64,000 nt of DNA from Heliocidaris tuberculata (lineage: Eukaryota > Echinodermata > Echinoidea > Camarodonta > Echinometridae), in contig CM046835.1 of the NCBI GenBank assembly GCA_025618425.1, positions 18,487,436-18,551,435 on the forward strand. Direction: 5' to 3'. This document shows, piece after piece, positions 1 to 13,300 of this stretch. The notes below the pieces were generated by a model. That model was not told the origin of the DNA and did not search any database. It saw only the letters and a list, made by a program, of their open reading frames with translations. Numbering within the stretch: the stretch's first letter is position 1; the number at the start of each line of letters is the position of its first letter. Position numbers and translations under genes: made by a program.

Positions 1-2022
1 ACATTCCAAAACATGCGTGTATTGCTATTTCTACATGTAAGTCTATAGATGTCTGTAGAAATAGATATGTGGAACATAATGAGAGGAATATATATGAAGA
101 GAGAGGAGATAAAGAGTGTTTGATCGACTGATGATATTTTAAAGTGACACTCCTATTTTCATGAATATATTCATGATTAGATTAAAACTAACATATGACA
201 ATAATAGGCAATATCCATGTTGATATTTTCTGTTCATTTCGGGTTGAGCAGATACTATTTGCTATGGTGTGAATTAAGATGCCATGCAACTATATACAAT
301 ATTGTTCTAGAAAATGGTTTGATGAATGAAGAAGAGTTAGATGTTGTTCTATATCAAAGTCTTACCGAGGGTGAAATGGATATAGCTGTCAATTTCAGTT
401 ACGTTTTATGTCTTGTATGTATTAGAGTCAACAGGATGTGCACACTATTGTTAAAACAGAGTTAGTTAAATGACAAGTGTAGCCGTGGTAATTATCCTAA
501 TGCTGAAAAGTACAGAGAGCCTTAGAGGCAAGATAGTTGTTAATTATATACATGTATAACCTTATTTTAGCAATGTTCACAACATGTTACCGTATACTTC
601 TTACACTGTAAAAATGGTATCCATGTAGCAATTGTTACAAAATTTTCCAGCTTAACTTTTATTCAAATTTTTTTTATGCCGTATGAATACACTTGTATCG
701 GGTTGATTTTTAAATATTATATTCAACTCTATTTTAAATGACTGACGCATATGCACGGTGTATGAGAGTGCCCGGCTGACACTGGGAGTATTTCTCCAAT
801 TAAAATCATCTGTGGTAGCAAAATTATTATCAGCTTAGGTACCATCATTTCGGTTTTTTCGTTCAATATAGTAATATAACTAATAATAACCTTTATGTAC
901 GATTTTTCAAAGTGCAAAAATGGTCGATACAAACTGAATTTCAGAACTCTTGTTCTAGTACTAAAAATTTCGATTAGATTCAGTTCATTCTATTTTAATT
1001 CAACCGTACTTTACTTCAATGATTTAAGTAAACTCTTCTGGAAGTTTCAATAATGTGCACGCTTTCCCCCATAGTGTTGTGAACTTTCAAAAACAATAGT
1101 CAGTGGTGATGATAGTAATTCAGGACACATTTTTGAATGAATGGATGAATTTATTACCAACATTTCATGATAGATTACATGTGTAAGTACGTATACAATT
1201 CTGCTAGCAGGGTGTTATGCTCTAACGAATTCAAACACATCTAAATTATGGACTGCATGTACTAGGGTTAGTCACAACCGGCCGTGCACCTCCTTGCGCG
1301 TGGTCTGCGACGGATGCGACAGGACAGGAAATCCTTGCGTCGAACGGACGGGTCTGTACGTTTTTTTTCGCAAGCACGCAGAAGCACGCAAGAAAAGCAA
1401 GGAGGCTGTTGGACATGTCCAACAAACTCTGCATGTGGCCAAGTGTTTCGATGAATGCAGGTGACACGTGCAGCCATCGTACTTCTTGCACGGGCTTACT
1501 GCGTAAGTCTTACGAAGCCCGTGGCTCACTTCGGAACCGTGACATATCGCGCGTTAGTTGAACGGTACCTGTACAGGGGCTGTACGTTCGCCTCAAGAGT
1601 CCTTGCATGTATAAGGGGTAAGTTTATGAGGAGGGTGCAAGATGCGCAAGATGAGATGCAGAGACACACGGCAGGTTTTGACCATGACAAACGAAAGACG
1701 TACGAATCGTTAGAATTTTCCCACAGCCGATCACAGCAGCTGCGCGCAAACACGTGCAAATACAGTTACGATCATAGCATTACGCTACAAATGGATTGCA
1801 AATAATGGTTTAAGATAATTTCATGAATGATAACCGCTAATTTCTGTTGTTATTTTGCAGATAGATATATGATTATTGAAAATTTAAAAAACCCTATGTT
1901 AAAATGTGTATGCAAATTACAAAACACGTGATTTTCACAAATTTAAGGATGACTCCCCCTTAGACAATTCTTCATTTATACTCCAAGCTTTATGAAGCAT
2001 AACAATGAAAATATAACTTAAG
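1..2022. other. Intergenic flank, copy 1
   Basis: Apart from the GC-rich element at 1262-1800 I see no gene or RNA here; the open frames are short and not conserved in the other copy. Confidence 0.6.
1262..1800. repeat. GC-rich unclassified interspersed element
   Basis: A block of higher GC and CpG content than its surroundings, with repeated GCACGCA and TGCAAGATGCGCAAGATG strings and a hairpin CACGGGCTT/AAGCCCGTG around 1490-1523. The counterpart at 51963-52380 lacks about 120 bp (1515-1633). Overlapping short ORFs on both strands reflect the composition and are not conserved in length, so I do not call a gene. Confidence 0.5.
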
Positions 2023-3037
2023 TATAGGTTTTTCCGTCCATTTTCACACATTTTTAAATGTAATTTTATATATTTTTTATTCAGTTCCGTCCCGAACTTT
2101 GGTAATCTTGCACATCTTAAGGTCAATTTCGTGTTTAGTCGTTCTTTTTAGAACCTTGTTCAATCAGTATGATCATTCAGAATCAATTTGGTCAAAGTCA
2201 AATTATTTTCGTCATCCCCGGCTGCCAAACGTAAAATTGCCGGAACCGATTTCGTCATTTTGCAGTTTTGTCAAACCGTCATTCAAATTCGTCACTCATT
2301 CTTTTGATATATGGATATTTCTTACACCTTTTCTACTTGTTTCTGCCTGAAACTCGATGTGTTTTGAATAACGTAGATCTTTGAATATTCATGTTTCATC
2401 ATCACCAGAACTTTCAATCGAGTTCTATATTTCTGTGTTTTGCATTCTTCAAAAAAAAATTTGGCTAGACTATGCATAGACTGTTTCGACTTCGATTCCT
2501 TGTCTTGCCTTCAAACAAATCAATAATCAAGAATAATTTAGTTTTATCAATGACATAAAGTGTAGGGCACAAAGCCATCAAGTAAGGGAATTCATATTTT
2601 CACACAGATAATTTCATGCTAGGAAAAAATATTTTAAAAATTTGCTTATGGAAAAACTTCAGTATTTTCATTTCTCTTTTCAAGAACAATCGAGTATATT
2701 TGCTTTTGTGTCCTTAAGAGTTTTCATTCGATTGATAAGTCTTGAAATTAAACAAAAGATTCACGAAATAAAAACTGTCACCTTCAAATTAAAGGCTTGT
2801 ATTCGAATTTGATCATCATATTCTGCAGCGGTTTTTCAAGTGAGACGAGTTCAAAAGAAATATGACGAAGATGAATGCGAAATGTTGAAATTGATTAACC
2901 ATTGACGAACTTGAATGACAAATGGAGAAATTAAATTTGACATTTGTACGTTACCGGATTCTCTAGGGAGGAATTGAAGTGAACACTGATGTAATTAGAT
3001 TTTTAAAAATGAGTTAAAATAGACGGGAAATCCTGTA
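2023..3037. mobile_element. MITE-like element, TATAGGTTTTTCC termini
   Basis: Left end TATAGGTTTTTCCGTCCA; right end GACGGGAAATCCTGTA, an imperfect inverted copy. The interior is full of ATTCAAATTCGTCA-type strings and their reverse complements. Same family as 10259-11018 and 45175-45479. Non-coding. Confidence 0.6.
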
Positions 3038-4383
3038 TTGTTATAATCTAGAATGATACAATAATGATATAACATTTATAAGCTCATGTGAATTTGGCAG
3101 CTTTCCACCAAGGACCAACAACACTAAACATACAAAGACAACAACGGGTTTTCAACAGCATATCTACTATTATCAGTCAATCAACTGTCATCACTGAGGT
3201 CTTTTCGATTTCTTCTATAGGTGTTTGCAAACAATAAGCGATTCCCATACGTACTGCTCCTTTTCTATATATAAGCCTATACCATACTTTTCCTTGATTA
3301 ATTATACATATATAGTCGAACAATAAATGCATTTATTACTTGTGCGAAATTTTTACATGCATCTTACAATGATAAGCTCGTCAAGGGGTTAACGCCATAT
3401 CAATAAAAAAAAGCTTCTACTCGATGTAGTTGAGAACAGTCTACCTATTATAATGACGAAAAATTAGAGTTATTCTCTCTACTCTTAGTTCAATGTAAGT
3501 GAAACTATATTAAAGAAGTTATCACTCCTAAATGTGTTTCTGAATAGAATATCCATTTCTTCTGAACAAAAACCCCCATAGATTTCCCCCAAATGAACAT
3601 TGATACCATTTCTTTCATATTTCAGGGGTGTATTTTCTCACATTTCATACGAACTAAATGAAAAAAAATTAACCACCATGTCAAGATATTGAATAGTTAT
3701 TTTAAATTCCTTCACAAGATAATTCTGGACCTCTGAAGGGTGATTGATTTGAAAAGAATATAGTCATATTAAACACATCTGAGAATTCAGTTACCCTGAT
3801 AAACCCACCCGGTGACATACTACCTGTACTGTTGTCATTTAGTACGACGAGGGAATTAAATTTTGCTTTAAGATAATGCACAGTCTTGGAAACAGTTCAA
3901 GGGGTAGAGATAGATTAACCTGATTGTCTAATTTAAGTTTTTCCTTTGAAGGTAGGGGGAAAATTTAAAGATAAACATTTATTTTCAATGATTTCTTATC
4001 GTTTTTCCGTCAGCGATAAATATCTGATGTTGCGAGTAATTGATTAATATTTCAACATTTCAAGTTATTTCTGAGCTTAAAATTAGTAGTTAAGTTTTTC
4101 TCTACGTTGATAGATCTCGAAAGAATAAATGGTTGTAAATTCCAAAAATGAGAACTTTGTTTATGAAGGGGTCAAAATATTTGACCGCCCGGACAAAGTC
4201 CAAGCCTCTTTTGCTGTTCTCTTTTCGCTTAAACTGAAGGCCATTTAAAAAAAACGATACAGATGTAGATTATCTATAAGCGCCAAGAAAGTCATAAAGT
4301 GCCAGGGTTCAATTCCTCGACCAGTACTGTTTATTACCGTTTACTTGGTTAAGATTATCGGTAGTCTATCTACTGCACACCTA
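3038..4383. other. Downstream flank of mitofusin-like gene
   Basis: AT-rich sequence with no coding signal. It contains the 3' UTR of the gene at its upper end; the 3' limit is not visible. Confidence 0.6.
4330..4335 (-). promoter_or_regulatory. Candidate poly(A) signal of the mitofusin-like gene
   Basis: AATAAA on the minus strand, about 50 nt after the stop codon at 4384. It is conserved at 54887-54892 in copy 2. Confidence 0.4.
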
Positions 4384-7300
4384 TTAACGAGGGTTGTTTA
4401 AGTGCCGTGGCGGTACATATCCCTGAGAGGACTCCAATCCGCAATCCCGACTGATTTCTTCTGCTTCTTGTCTGAAAAGAAAGAGAAGATAGACAGTGAC
4501 TTAAAGACATCGTCTAGGCGACACAATGGCCCTGCACACCATTGGTCTTTACACACCATTAATTCCATGCACCATTAATCCCATGCGAACATAATTATGG
4601 TGCAGTCATTTGAGCTTAAGATGGCTAACATATCCTTTTTGTTTCCAGGTTTTATTGTATTCGATGATTTCACATCAATATGTTTCAAAAGCACTTACAA
4701 CATAAAACAAAACAATATGGTGAACACCATGTGATAAAACTACTCGTATCTTTTAAAACTATTTCAAGGTCAATTACGCCACCAATCGTTTCTTTTTGAA
4801 ATAAGAAAACCAAAATTTCCACATTTACCTGTAGTCATTGACGAGTTGTGCAAGGTCGGACAACTCTTTAATTTTCTGCAACCGAACTTCCAAGTCTTTT
4901 TTGTATTGCAGTCTGAGGGCATTATCTATGTGGTTGTCATAATAAACGTCCGTGATATCACAGAATCTGAAAAAAAAAAAAATTTCCATTTAGATAAAAT
5001 CATTGGCCCGTATTCTCGAAAGTGGCCTAAGTTAAGCCAGGCTTGACTTAGGCCACTGATTTATGGAAGGCCATTCGTCAACCCCTAAGTCCCGTATAAA
5101 TTTATATATTTATGTAACAAAATAAAGAAACAAAATTATTTTCTGGCATGAAATAAGCATTAGAAATCAATTCTTTCGTGTCAGTTTTTGTATTTGTATT
5201 GAGTCCCAGAACTAAGGGATTGAAAGAGGCTGACATATTGCTCTCTATAATTCGGTGGCCTAAATCTACACACTTAGGCGGGGGTTTAATTTAGGCGCCT
5301 TTCGAGAATACTGGTCTTTATCTACAGGGCTGGCTTGATTGATCAAAAGTATACCTACAATATATTTTTACCCCAGCTTCAACCTTTTCTAACGACATGA
5401 AGTACTTTTATCACGAATTTCACGGTAAAAACAATCTCTACTATCCTCATGGTCTTATTCTAAAAATAAAACAATCTTTACAGTCCCTACATTATGTCAC
5501 CAGGGGGTGTTTCATAAAGCTTGAAAGTTACGCATGACTTTACAAACGACATGAATATGAAGTGCCAGATAGGATGCCTGATGTTTTCCTGATGTTTTAA
5601 CAAAGTGTATTTCCAATAGCCTCATTTTGTATAACAAACTTTAAAACTGTGATATTGAATAGCGAGAAGAAAACAAACACTTATTCGACCAGTCTTTAGC
5701 CTGTGAATTACATTTGTCTTACAAATTATCGGTGTGGACTAAAAAGCAAAAACTGATTTTTCGCCCATTAAGTTTTGTTTACCATCTTTACTGGTAGCAT
5801 CTCAATTTTCTTTGGTCAACATTACATAAAACTTTTGAATGATTGCGTCGTGTCTTTCCTGATTAGCCCCAGTGTGATGGATCAAAACCTTTTAGCTTAC
5901 TGTTCGACAGCATGTTTGCAGGACTTTTTGATTTCCTCTAGTCCATGTTGTCTCTCATCCTCAAACCTTTCCAGAAGTCGACTGTCGACTGCTGTCATCA
6001 GCCATCGACGAACACGAAGAAACAGAATACTTGCTCCTGCAGCCATTCGCTGCGACTCGGCTCGACTACGTGAATTCTGAACGTCGACTGAGAGAGGATA
6101 TAAAAAGACACAAGTATAAACGCTTTCGTCATTTGGAAATTGATGAGTAAGGAAATATTTACGTGATACATGATATAGGCATTATTTTAGCAAGAAGTAC
6201 ATGTAGATTTAATCAAATATACTCATATTGAGGCCCGTTATGTTTTCTTTAATTTGACACCTTGGTTAATCAAATACGAACATGGACAGCTGAACAGTAA
6301 CATTTTTTCCTGATTCATGTCAAATTTGCCTCTGCCTAAGTTTTCAGTGAAATGGACTGTCAATCCAAGGTTGATTGAATGGTCTCTATTCCAGTTGAAT
6401 GCATTCACAAACAATGAAAGCAATTTCTGAGCATGATTCAGCCCAAACTTGGGCAAAGACAATTTCGACATTTTTTTGGTTTTAATTGGCCAGTGCTCAG
6501 TCATTCATGATCGGATTTTGATGAACAGCCTGTCAATTAAAGAAGAAATTATCAGCTATCATATCATTTGAACACATTTCAGCGATTTTACTTAGTTTTG
6601 AAAATAATAAGGGGCTTGAATATGGGTTTCTTTTTTATTGACTCACTCTGTATAGGCCTAGGCCCATATTCACTATGCCATTTGTTCGACGAAAGCTTCA
6701 AATGTTGAAATGACCGCAATCATGTTCTCTCTATGAACTCAAAATAATAATACATGTAATAATAACGTTCGATTTATTAAGCGCATAATAATTAATACTT
6801 AATTCTCTATGCGCTTTACATATACATGTATAATAATCTTATATAAACTTATCTAAACAAGAAATAAAGTACTACTGAAAGAAAAGGTGGATCTTTAATG
6901 CTTTTAAAAAATCATCAAGTGAAGATGTATTCCTTTATTTTTTTTCCCATATTTTTGCCCCAATGGGCAATTTTATTTACAATAAATGAAAAAGGTTTCA
7001 CGTTTACAGAAGTCAAATCACATTATTCAAACAAATGTTTCAACATACTCCATTTCAAAACAAATTCGTTTCTTTTCCCTATCATATCATAGATATAACA
7101 CTCATCTAAATAGTAAGTTCTTAATACCTTTTGTATTTTCTTAAAATCAGGCAAAGTCTTGTTCAGCCTCGAGAAGAATAATTGTTGTTTTACTACAATA
7201 GTAATACAATTCAAAGCATCATTTCGCTTTTCTTTGTATCCAAAAAGTATACTCTGTGGAGTTAACTTGAGAGTAAATATAGGAGATGATATCCACTTTT

Positions 7301-10300
7301 CTACCTTACTCCAAATATTTCTACTAAAAATACAGAAATAAAAGAAGTGTTCAACTGTTTCCTTTTCAGTATTACAAAATGTACAAAACTCAGTATTGAT
7401 GATATTCAATTTAAACAATATGTCATTTAAAAACACAATTCTATTGAAAACTTTATATTGGAAATACTTTAGCCTAATGTCCATTGTGAATCTGAAAATC
7501 ATCCTATTAAAATCCGGTATTATAGTATGATCTAAAAGATTAAATGAGTTTTTTCCCCATTTCGTTGCAATAGTTTTGATAGAATCTTTTTTTCCTATCA
7601 GTAGTTTATAGATACTTTTACATCCTTTTTTATCACGCACTATGGGGAAAATATAAGGCATAACGAATGGTTCACATATTCTATGACTTAAATTTTGGAA
7701 GTTTAGATTAAACGCACATCTCAGAGCTTGACATATTGAAAAATACTGCAAAAATTTTATCTTAAAATCAAATTTAGATTCACATTCAGTTAAAGATATA
7801 ATGTTTCCTGTTTGGTCTATTAAATCATTAATAAATCTAATACCCTTATCATGCCACTGTTTAAAATAAACAGACTTTCCATCTATTTGTATTTTACTAT
7901 TTTTCTAATGTATTCCTAATGGTTAAGCGTAGAGAATTCCACAGAGCAGGGGCTGATGATAGGAAGGTTCGGTTTCCACAGGCATGATATGTATGCAATG
8001 TTATTAGGCTGTACTACCAGAAGATGTTACGATGATGATCGAAGTGTACGTACCGGATCGTCTTTATGAATGAGATCTGATATATAGGATAGAACAGGAT
8101 TATTCTGTGCTTTTAAACATGTAATGAGAATCTTGTATACAACACGTTTTGCAACCAGAGAAGTTTATAAGAATCGGGGTAATGGAATCTCTTGAACGAG
8201 CACCCGCTATCAACCTTGCTGCTGTACCCTTTTTAATTCCTTTTTCGAAAGTCCATACCTGATTTCATATTTATCCTTATATTTCTGTTCTTCTACATAT
8301 ACATGTGTGTGTATTTGTGTGTGTGCGTGTGTGTGTGAGGGTGTATATGTATATGTATATTTCCCCTTTATCAAATTCTTACCATCATCAACACGCTTCC
8401 TTGTTGTTGCGAACATGGCAATTAACCCTTTGTCGGTGATACCCCGAAGCAAGCAGTCGACCGTACTCTTTGATGGTTGTTTGTCATTGTTCACTTGAAG
8501 GACCTCCTCATGCAAGGCCTCAATGAAGGCCTTTGGATGTTCGTGAGGAAACTCCTCGAAGCATTTCTTGTACTCGCCTGATTTGAATTCGAGTTAGAAA
8601 GAAATTAAACGCGAGAATGCACTGAATGATTATACTATGGTTGGTTTAGCGTATTAATATTAGAAGATTTAAAGTATACAATAAAACATTCTGGCATGAA
8701 AAAGTTTAGTTAAGAAGAATGACGTATCTGTGAACATATAGCTGATCTATACACATAATTGATACTTCTCACTATATATATGATAAATGCTTCTACTATG
8801 CAAAGTCGTGATGTTATCTTGCGTAGGGAGAAATAGACTCTAAGTCTCCATTGAAGATGTTTAGCGTTTGGACTTTGAGACTTTTATTTCATTGGTTACT
8901 TCATGCTGTTCGTCATGGAAAATATTAGGCGTTCGACAGAACAAAACAAGTTACGATGGTTACGAGCAAGCATTATAATAGTTGATTGACTAGTATTTTT
9001 TCATTGGATAGTTATATAGTTGTGAAACCTCTCGTACTTGCATAGTGATCAAGTTACCCCCCCCCCCCATTTCTTTTTTTAAATAGATAAATAAATGAAT
9101 AATATATAAGTAAATTAATTAATTAATTAATTAATTAATTAAAGATAATCAATTAAAATACAGTATGTGGCATCCTCTAACCCCATTCCCTCCGATTCCA
9201 CTACTGATCAATGGATATCTACAGCATGTACAGGGTGTCCCTGAAAAAGGGAAACACAAGTTTTTTTGTAAATTAATCAACAATTCCAAAGCATTTCTTC
9301 ATGAATGCATAAATCATTGGAAAGCTCATTTTCTCTTCTTTATATGATATCAGAACCATGATCCATTACGCAAGACCGATATGAAACAGTCTGAAGTGAC
9401 ACTGTCAGAAACCGAATTGTCCACAACAAGTGGACGGCTGCTACATTTTGGGTAATCATGTTCATTGTGGTTTTGAACATTTTGAAAAAAAAAATGATTT
9501 GGGGTCACTAATCATTACAAAGACATATAGTTGAAAAGCTCATATCATCATCATCATCCATATGAGACCATGATCATGATGGAAGGACCACGCATAACTG
9601 GGCAGGCGTAATTTGTAACTTGCAATGCACATTGGTATTTGTTATACTGCGTCATTTACCTTTGTTGAACAAGATGTCAAGATGCCTAACCAATTGTAAA
9701 TTGTACTGTCTGCTCAGATGAGGTCTTTTCACTATGATTATGGCGTCATATCAAAGATGTGTATTTCTGATAAGTTATGGTCCCAAAGCATTTCATGTCG
9801 CTTCATAATGAAACAAATGTAGCAGCCATCCACTTACTTGGATAATTTGGTTTCTGACATTGCTACTTCAGACTGTTTCTAATTATTGATCATAGCTCCG
9901 GTGTCATATAAAATACGAGCAAATGAACTTTCTAGTGATGTAAACATTAACGAAATAATCTGAAATTATTGATTAATTTACCCATAAACTTGGGATTCCT
10001 TTTTTCAGGGACACCCTGTGTACTCTAGATTCTTACGAAGTAGATCCCGGGAGTAATCATCGCAGACCATTCGGGTGGTGCGTTGAGAAGACCTAATGAT
10101 ACTAGCGTACCACTTATGCACAACTTCCTATACGTCAAAATAGAAAGATCCAAACACTTGAGTTAAAAGCGCATTCATATCTTACCCCAATGAATACAGA
10201 CATTTAAACATACCCAAACATATGGACTGGCTTCAGTGTTTACCGTTCACAATGATATTATAGGTTTTCCCGCCCATTTTCGTCACCATTTCATTCAATT

Positions 10301-13300
10301 TTTAAAAATGTGTTTTCAATTCGTCCAGAATGTGCGAATGCTCGTTTCAATTTCGTCTTTGGTCGATCAATTTTGAAACATTGTCATTCAGTTTCGTGCT
10401 TTGTCACAAGTTTTCGTCAATTGCAATTCAAATTCGTCGGTCACAATAGCTGAGCACGAGACAGCAAAATCAATTTCGTCTACTGGCATTCTGAGTTTCA
10501 CTCAATGCTGCCTACCAGATATACGGTATAATGCTGTGATTTTTGCCTAATCGTATCGTTTACTTATCACATTTACGTCGTTTTTCTCATACATAAAATC
10601 TTCGTTTTTGTGCGTGATTGCAAGACAATGAGTACATATATCTTAACGGGTACAACTATCACGAGAAAGTAAACAAACAACTAAAAATGGTTCAATAGCT
10701 GGTTTACCCTCCATAATTATAAAGGTCCATATAACACTTGACAAATTTGAATGACAAAATAATAATTTGTTTGACAAAACGACGAATTTGATCCTAGCAT
10801 TCCTTACTCGCTTAGCGGCAGAGACGAATTTCCGGAGTGACAATTGACGAATTTGAATGCTTAGTTTTTAAATCTGATTGACAAAAAAACGAATATGAAT
10901 GACAATTTGACGAAATTTAACTTAGGATTTGAACCCAGTAAGCTTCTCCGGACCAGATTGAATTGAAAATCGATGAAATTGAATGAAAATGTGACGAAAA
11001 TGGGCGGGAAAACCTATATTTCACAAACCACCCTCGTTTATAAATGCAATGCATGCAAATTTTTTCGATCGACATGAAAATTTATTTGCATAATACATAT
11101 TGATTTCACATGATGCCAGTTGCGGATCCAGGAATTTGAAATAAGGGAGCGCCAGCGGCGAGGGAGCGGAGGGTGTGGGAGGGGGTATCCCCCCTTAACA
11201 CGGTAAAAATCACTGCGAGGCGTAAATGAATATAGAAAACTTGGGAGGTGTGGGTGGTGGTAGGTGGTTAAGGTCCTTTGCACACGAGGCATGATTTCAG
11301 TTGCGCCATTCAAGGACATTCAGGAATATAAATGCACAGGAAAGGTCCAGGCGCAATTTCTAGGTACAGACGCAACGCCTTGAAGCTGCTGCGATGGCCT
11401 AGCGCAAGTTTTTCGGATTTGTCCGGAAATAATCTTTCGGCGAATATCTGGCGTAACAATTGACGCAAACAAATGAGTGCATTTGATTGCCAACTCCGAA
11501 CACATCCGTCTTTATCTGTAGACAGGGTAGAGGCCTATTGTTTACTGCTTACTTTAGGATGAATTCAATAAATGAGCTGATGTAATTGGCGCAACTGTAA
11601 TAAAGTCTCGTTTGCACTATGCCTCACTTTCACATCCATAATATACACAAGCCAATTTTGATATCGCAGTCGTCTGAGGTGGTCTAGTGGTCACCTCTCT
11701 GGTCTACGTATACAACGGCCCAGGGTTCGATCATGAGCTAGTCGCGTATTTCGGATGGTAACGTTGTGGTCTAAGCCAAGACGTACGTGTACATAATTAG
11801 ATATGCCAGTTATATTATCTCCATGACGTCCGTAACAAACAAATTACACTCATATCCACACACACCCACACGCAAACAAATACTCACATGAAATATGCGC
11901 CATCTCATTGTGTTCCTGCAAAATTATGATCTCAGTTTTGTGAGTCTGACAAAGGGAGGTAAATGTACATATCTTTTACATTATAATAAGTCCTCACATT
12001 ACAAATAATTCGAATCCCTCAGCCTTTTATCTTTGCGTACTGCTTTCTTACCACTCCGTGTCCATGGAAATCGCTGTCGAAAGCCTTCATCTTTTTTGTG
12101 TTGTCGGCTAGAGTACTTTTCATCTTCCTAATGACGGTTTCCATGCAATCCATCAACTGATCATACATCACAAAAATACAAACAAGTACGCAGATGAAAA
12201 ATATAGAAATCATGAGGCATTTATACGCTTATCTTATAGTACTTGCGTCACTGACAGATTAGAGTTACAATCAAATTCATTTTGAAATCTGAAATTTCAA
12301 AGTTCATGATACATCTTTAAAATAAACCAAAATGTACCTGGAGTACTGAAGCACATATAGGTAATGTTTATAATATAATATAATTTTTGGTAGCAATAGA
12401 CCGCTTCGGTAATGTATGCAAATTTTATACATACCTTTCAAACAAAGGTTGTTCTTGACATCCTAAAACCTTGCCAGAGGCTTGCCGGACATAGCAACAA
12501 GTAATGTATGCAAACTGGATTCCAAGCATTGAGGCTCATTTATAAAAAGTAAGTTAATGGAATAGCTCGTCACTAGGTGCTCAGAGAAGAAGTGTGCATA
12601 AATTTGTATACATTACAGAACCGGTCTATTAGACATCCTAAGATTTTCCTTGATAAACAAAGGTAAGAAAGTGAGTGGTGTCTACTCACACACCATACAG
12701 TTGTGGTTGAAACAGATAAAATAAACAAGGACCCTTGTCAAAGTAAAAGTGTAAGATAATTGCACAGGGCTACCTCTGTTTCGAATTCCTCGAGAGCCTT
12801 TTCTCTTTGCTTCCTGCCTTCCCTCCAGTACTCTCCATATTTAGTGCCTATTTTTTGCGACAGCTCCTTGATCGTGTTTGACTCACCAACCAAGTCGTTC
12901 CTTCACGAAGTATAGAAGAGGGGAAAATAACACGTTTCATGAAATGATTCCAGACTATAATAATAATAATAATAAAGATGGATTTATACAGCACATCATA
13001 AATTATGCAGTCTCTCTATGCGCTAAACAATGTAAAAACAATAAATGATAAAAGACAAATTCATGGTTTAATTACAAAGTAAATACAACAAATGATACAA
13101 TATGATGAATCTAAGAATCAAATCACATAATTTCTTAAACTTATTACATTCTCAGTGACAAAATGAAACAGAACAATGTTTATGCGATTACCTGCGATTT
13201 AATGGAGGATATCTCTCTGCATATCAACATCACAATATCAACAATTTCCAAATTAAACTTCGTAAATCGGTACAAAAGGGTTATAGTCATATCTTTGGCA

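Noticed and set aside
1246..1805. Several overlapping ORFs on both strands
   Set aside because: They follow the GC-rich repeat. The copy 2 versions differ in length and joining, and no family resemblance was seen.
6238..6504. 88-codon minus-strand frame also present in copy 2
   Set aside because: It lies in an intron, is not needed for phase, lacks convincing splice sites and differs between copies in several residues, including its ends.
12019..12213. Open frame starting with a hydrophobic segment ([18 protein letters not shown]), which could be read as a membrane span of the GTPase
   Set aside because: The hydrophobic part lies before the AG at 12157-12158 that exon 11 uses, so it is intron. 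Only the [13 protein letters not shown] part onward fits the exon phase.
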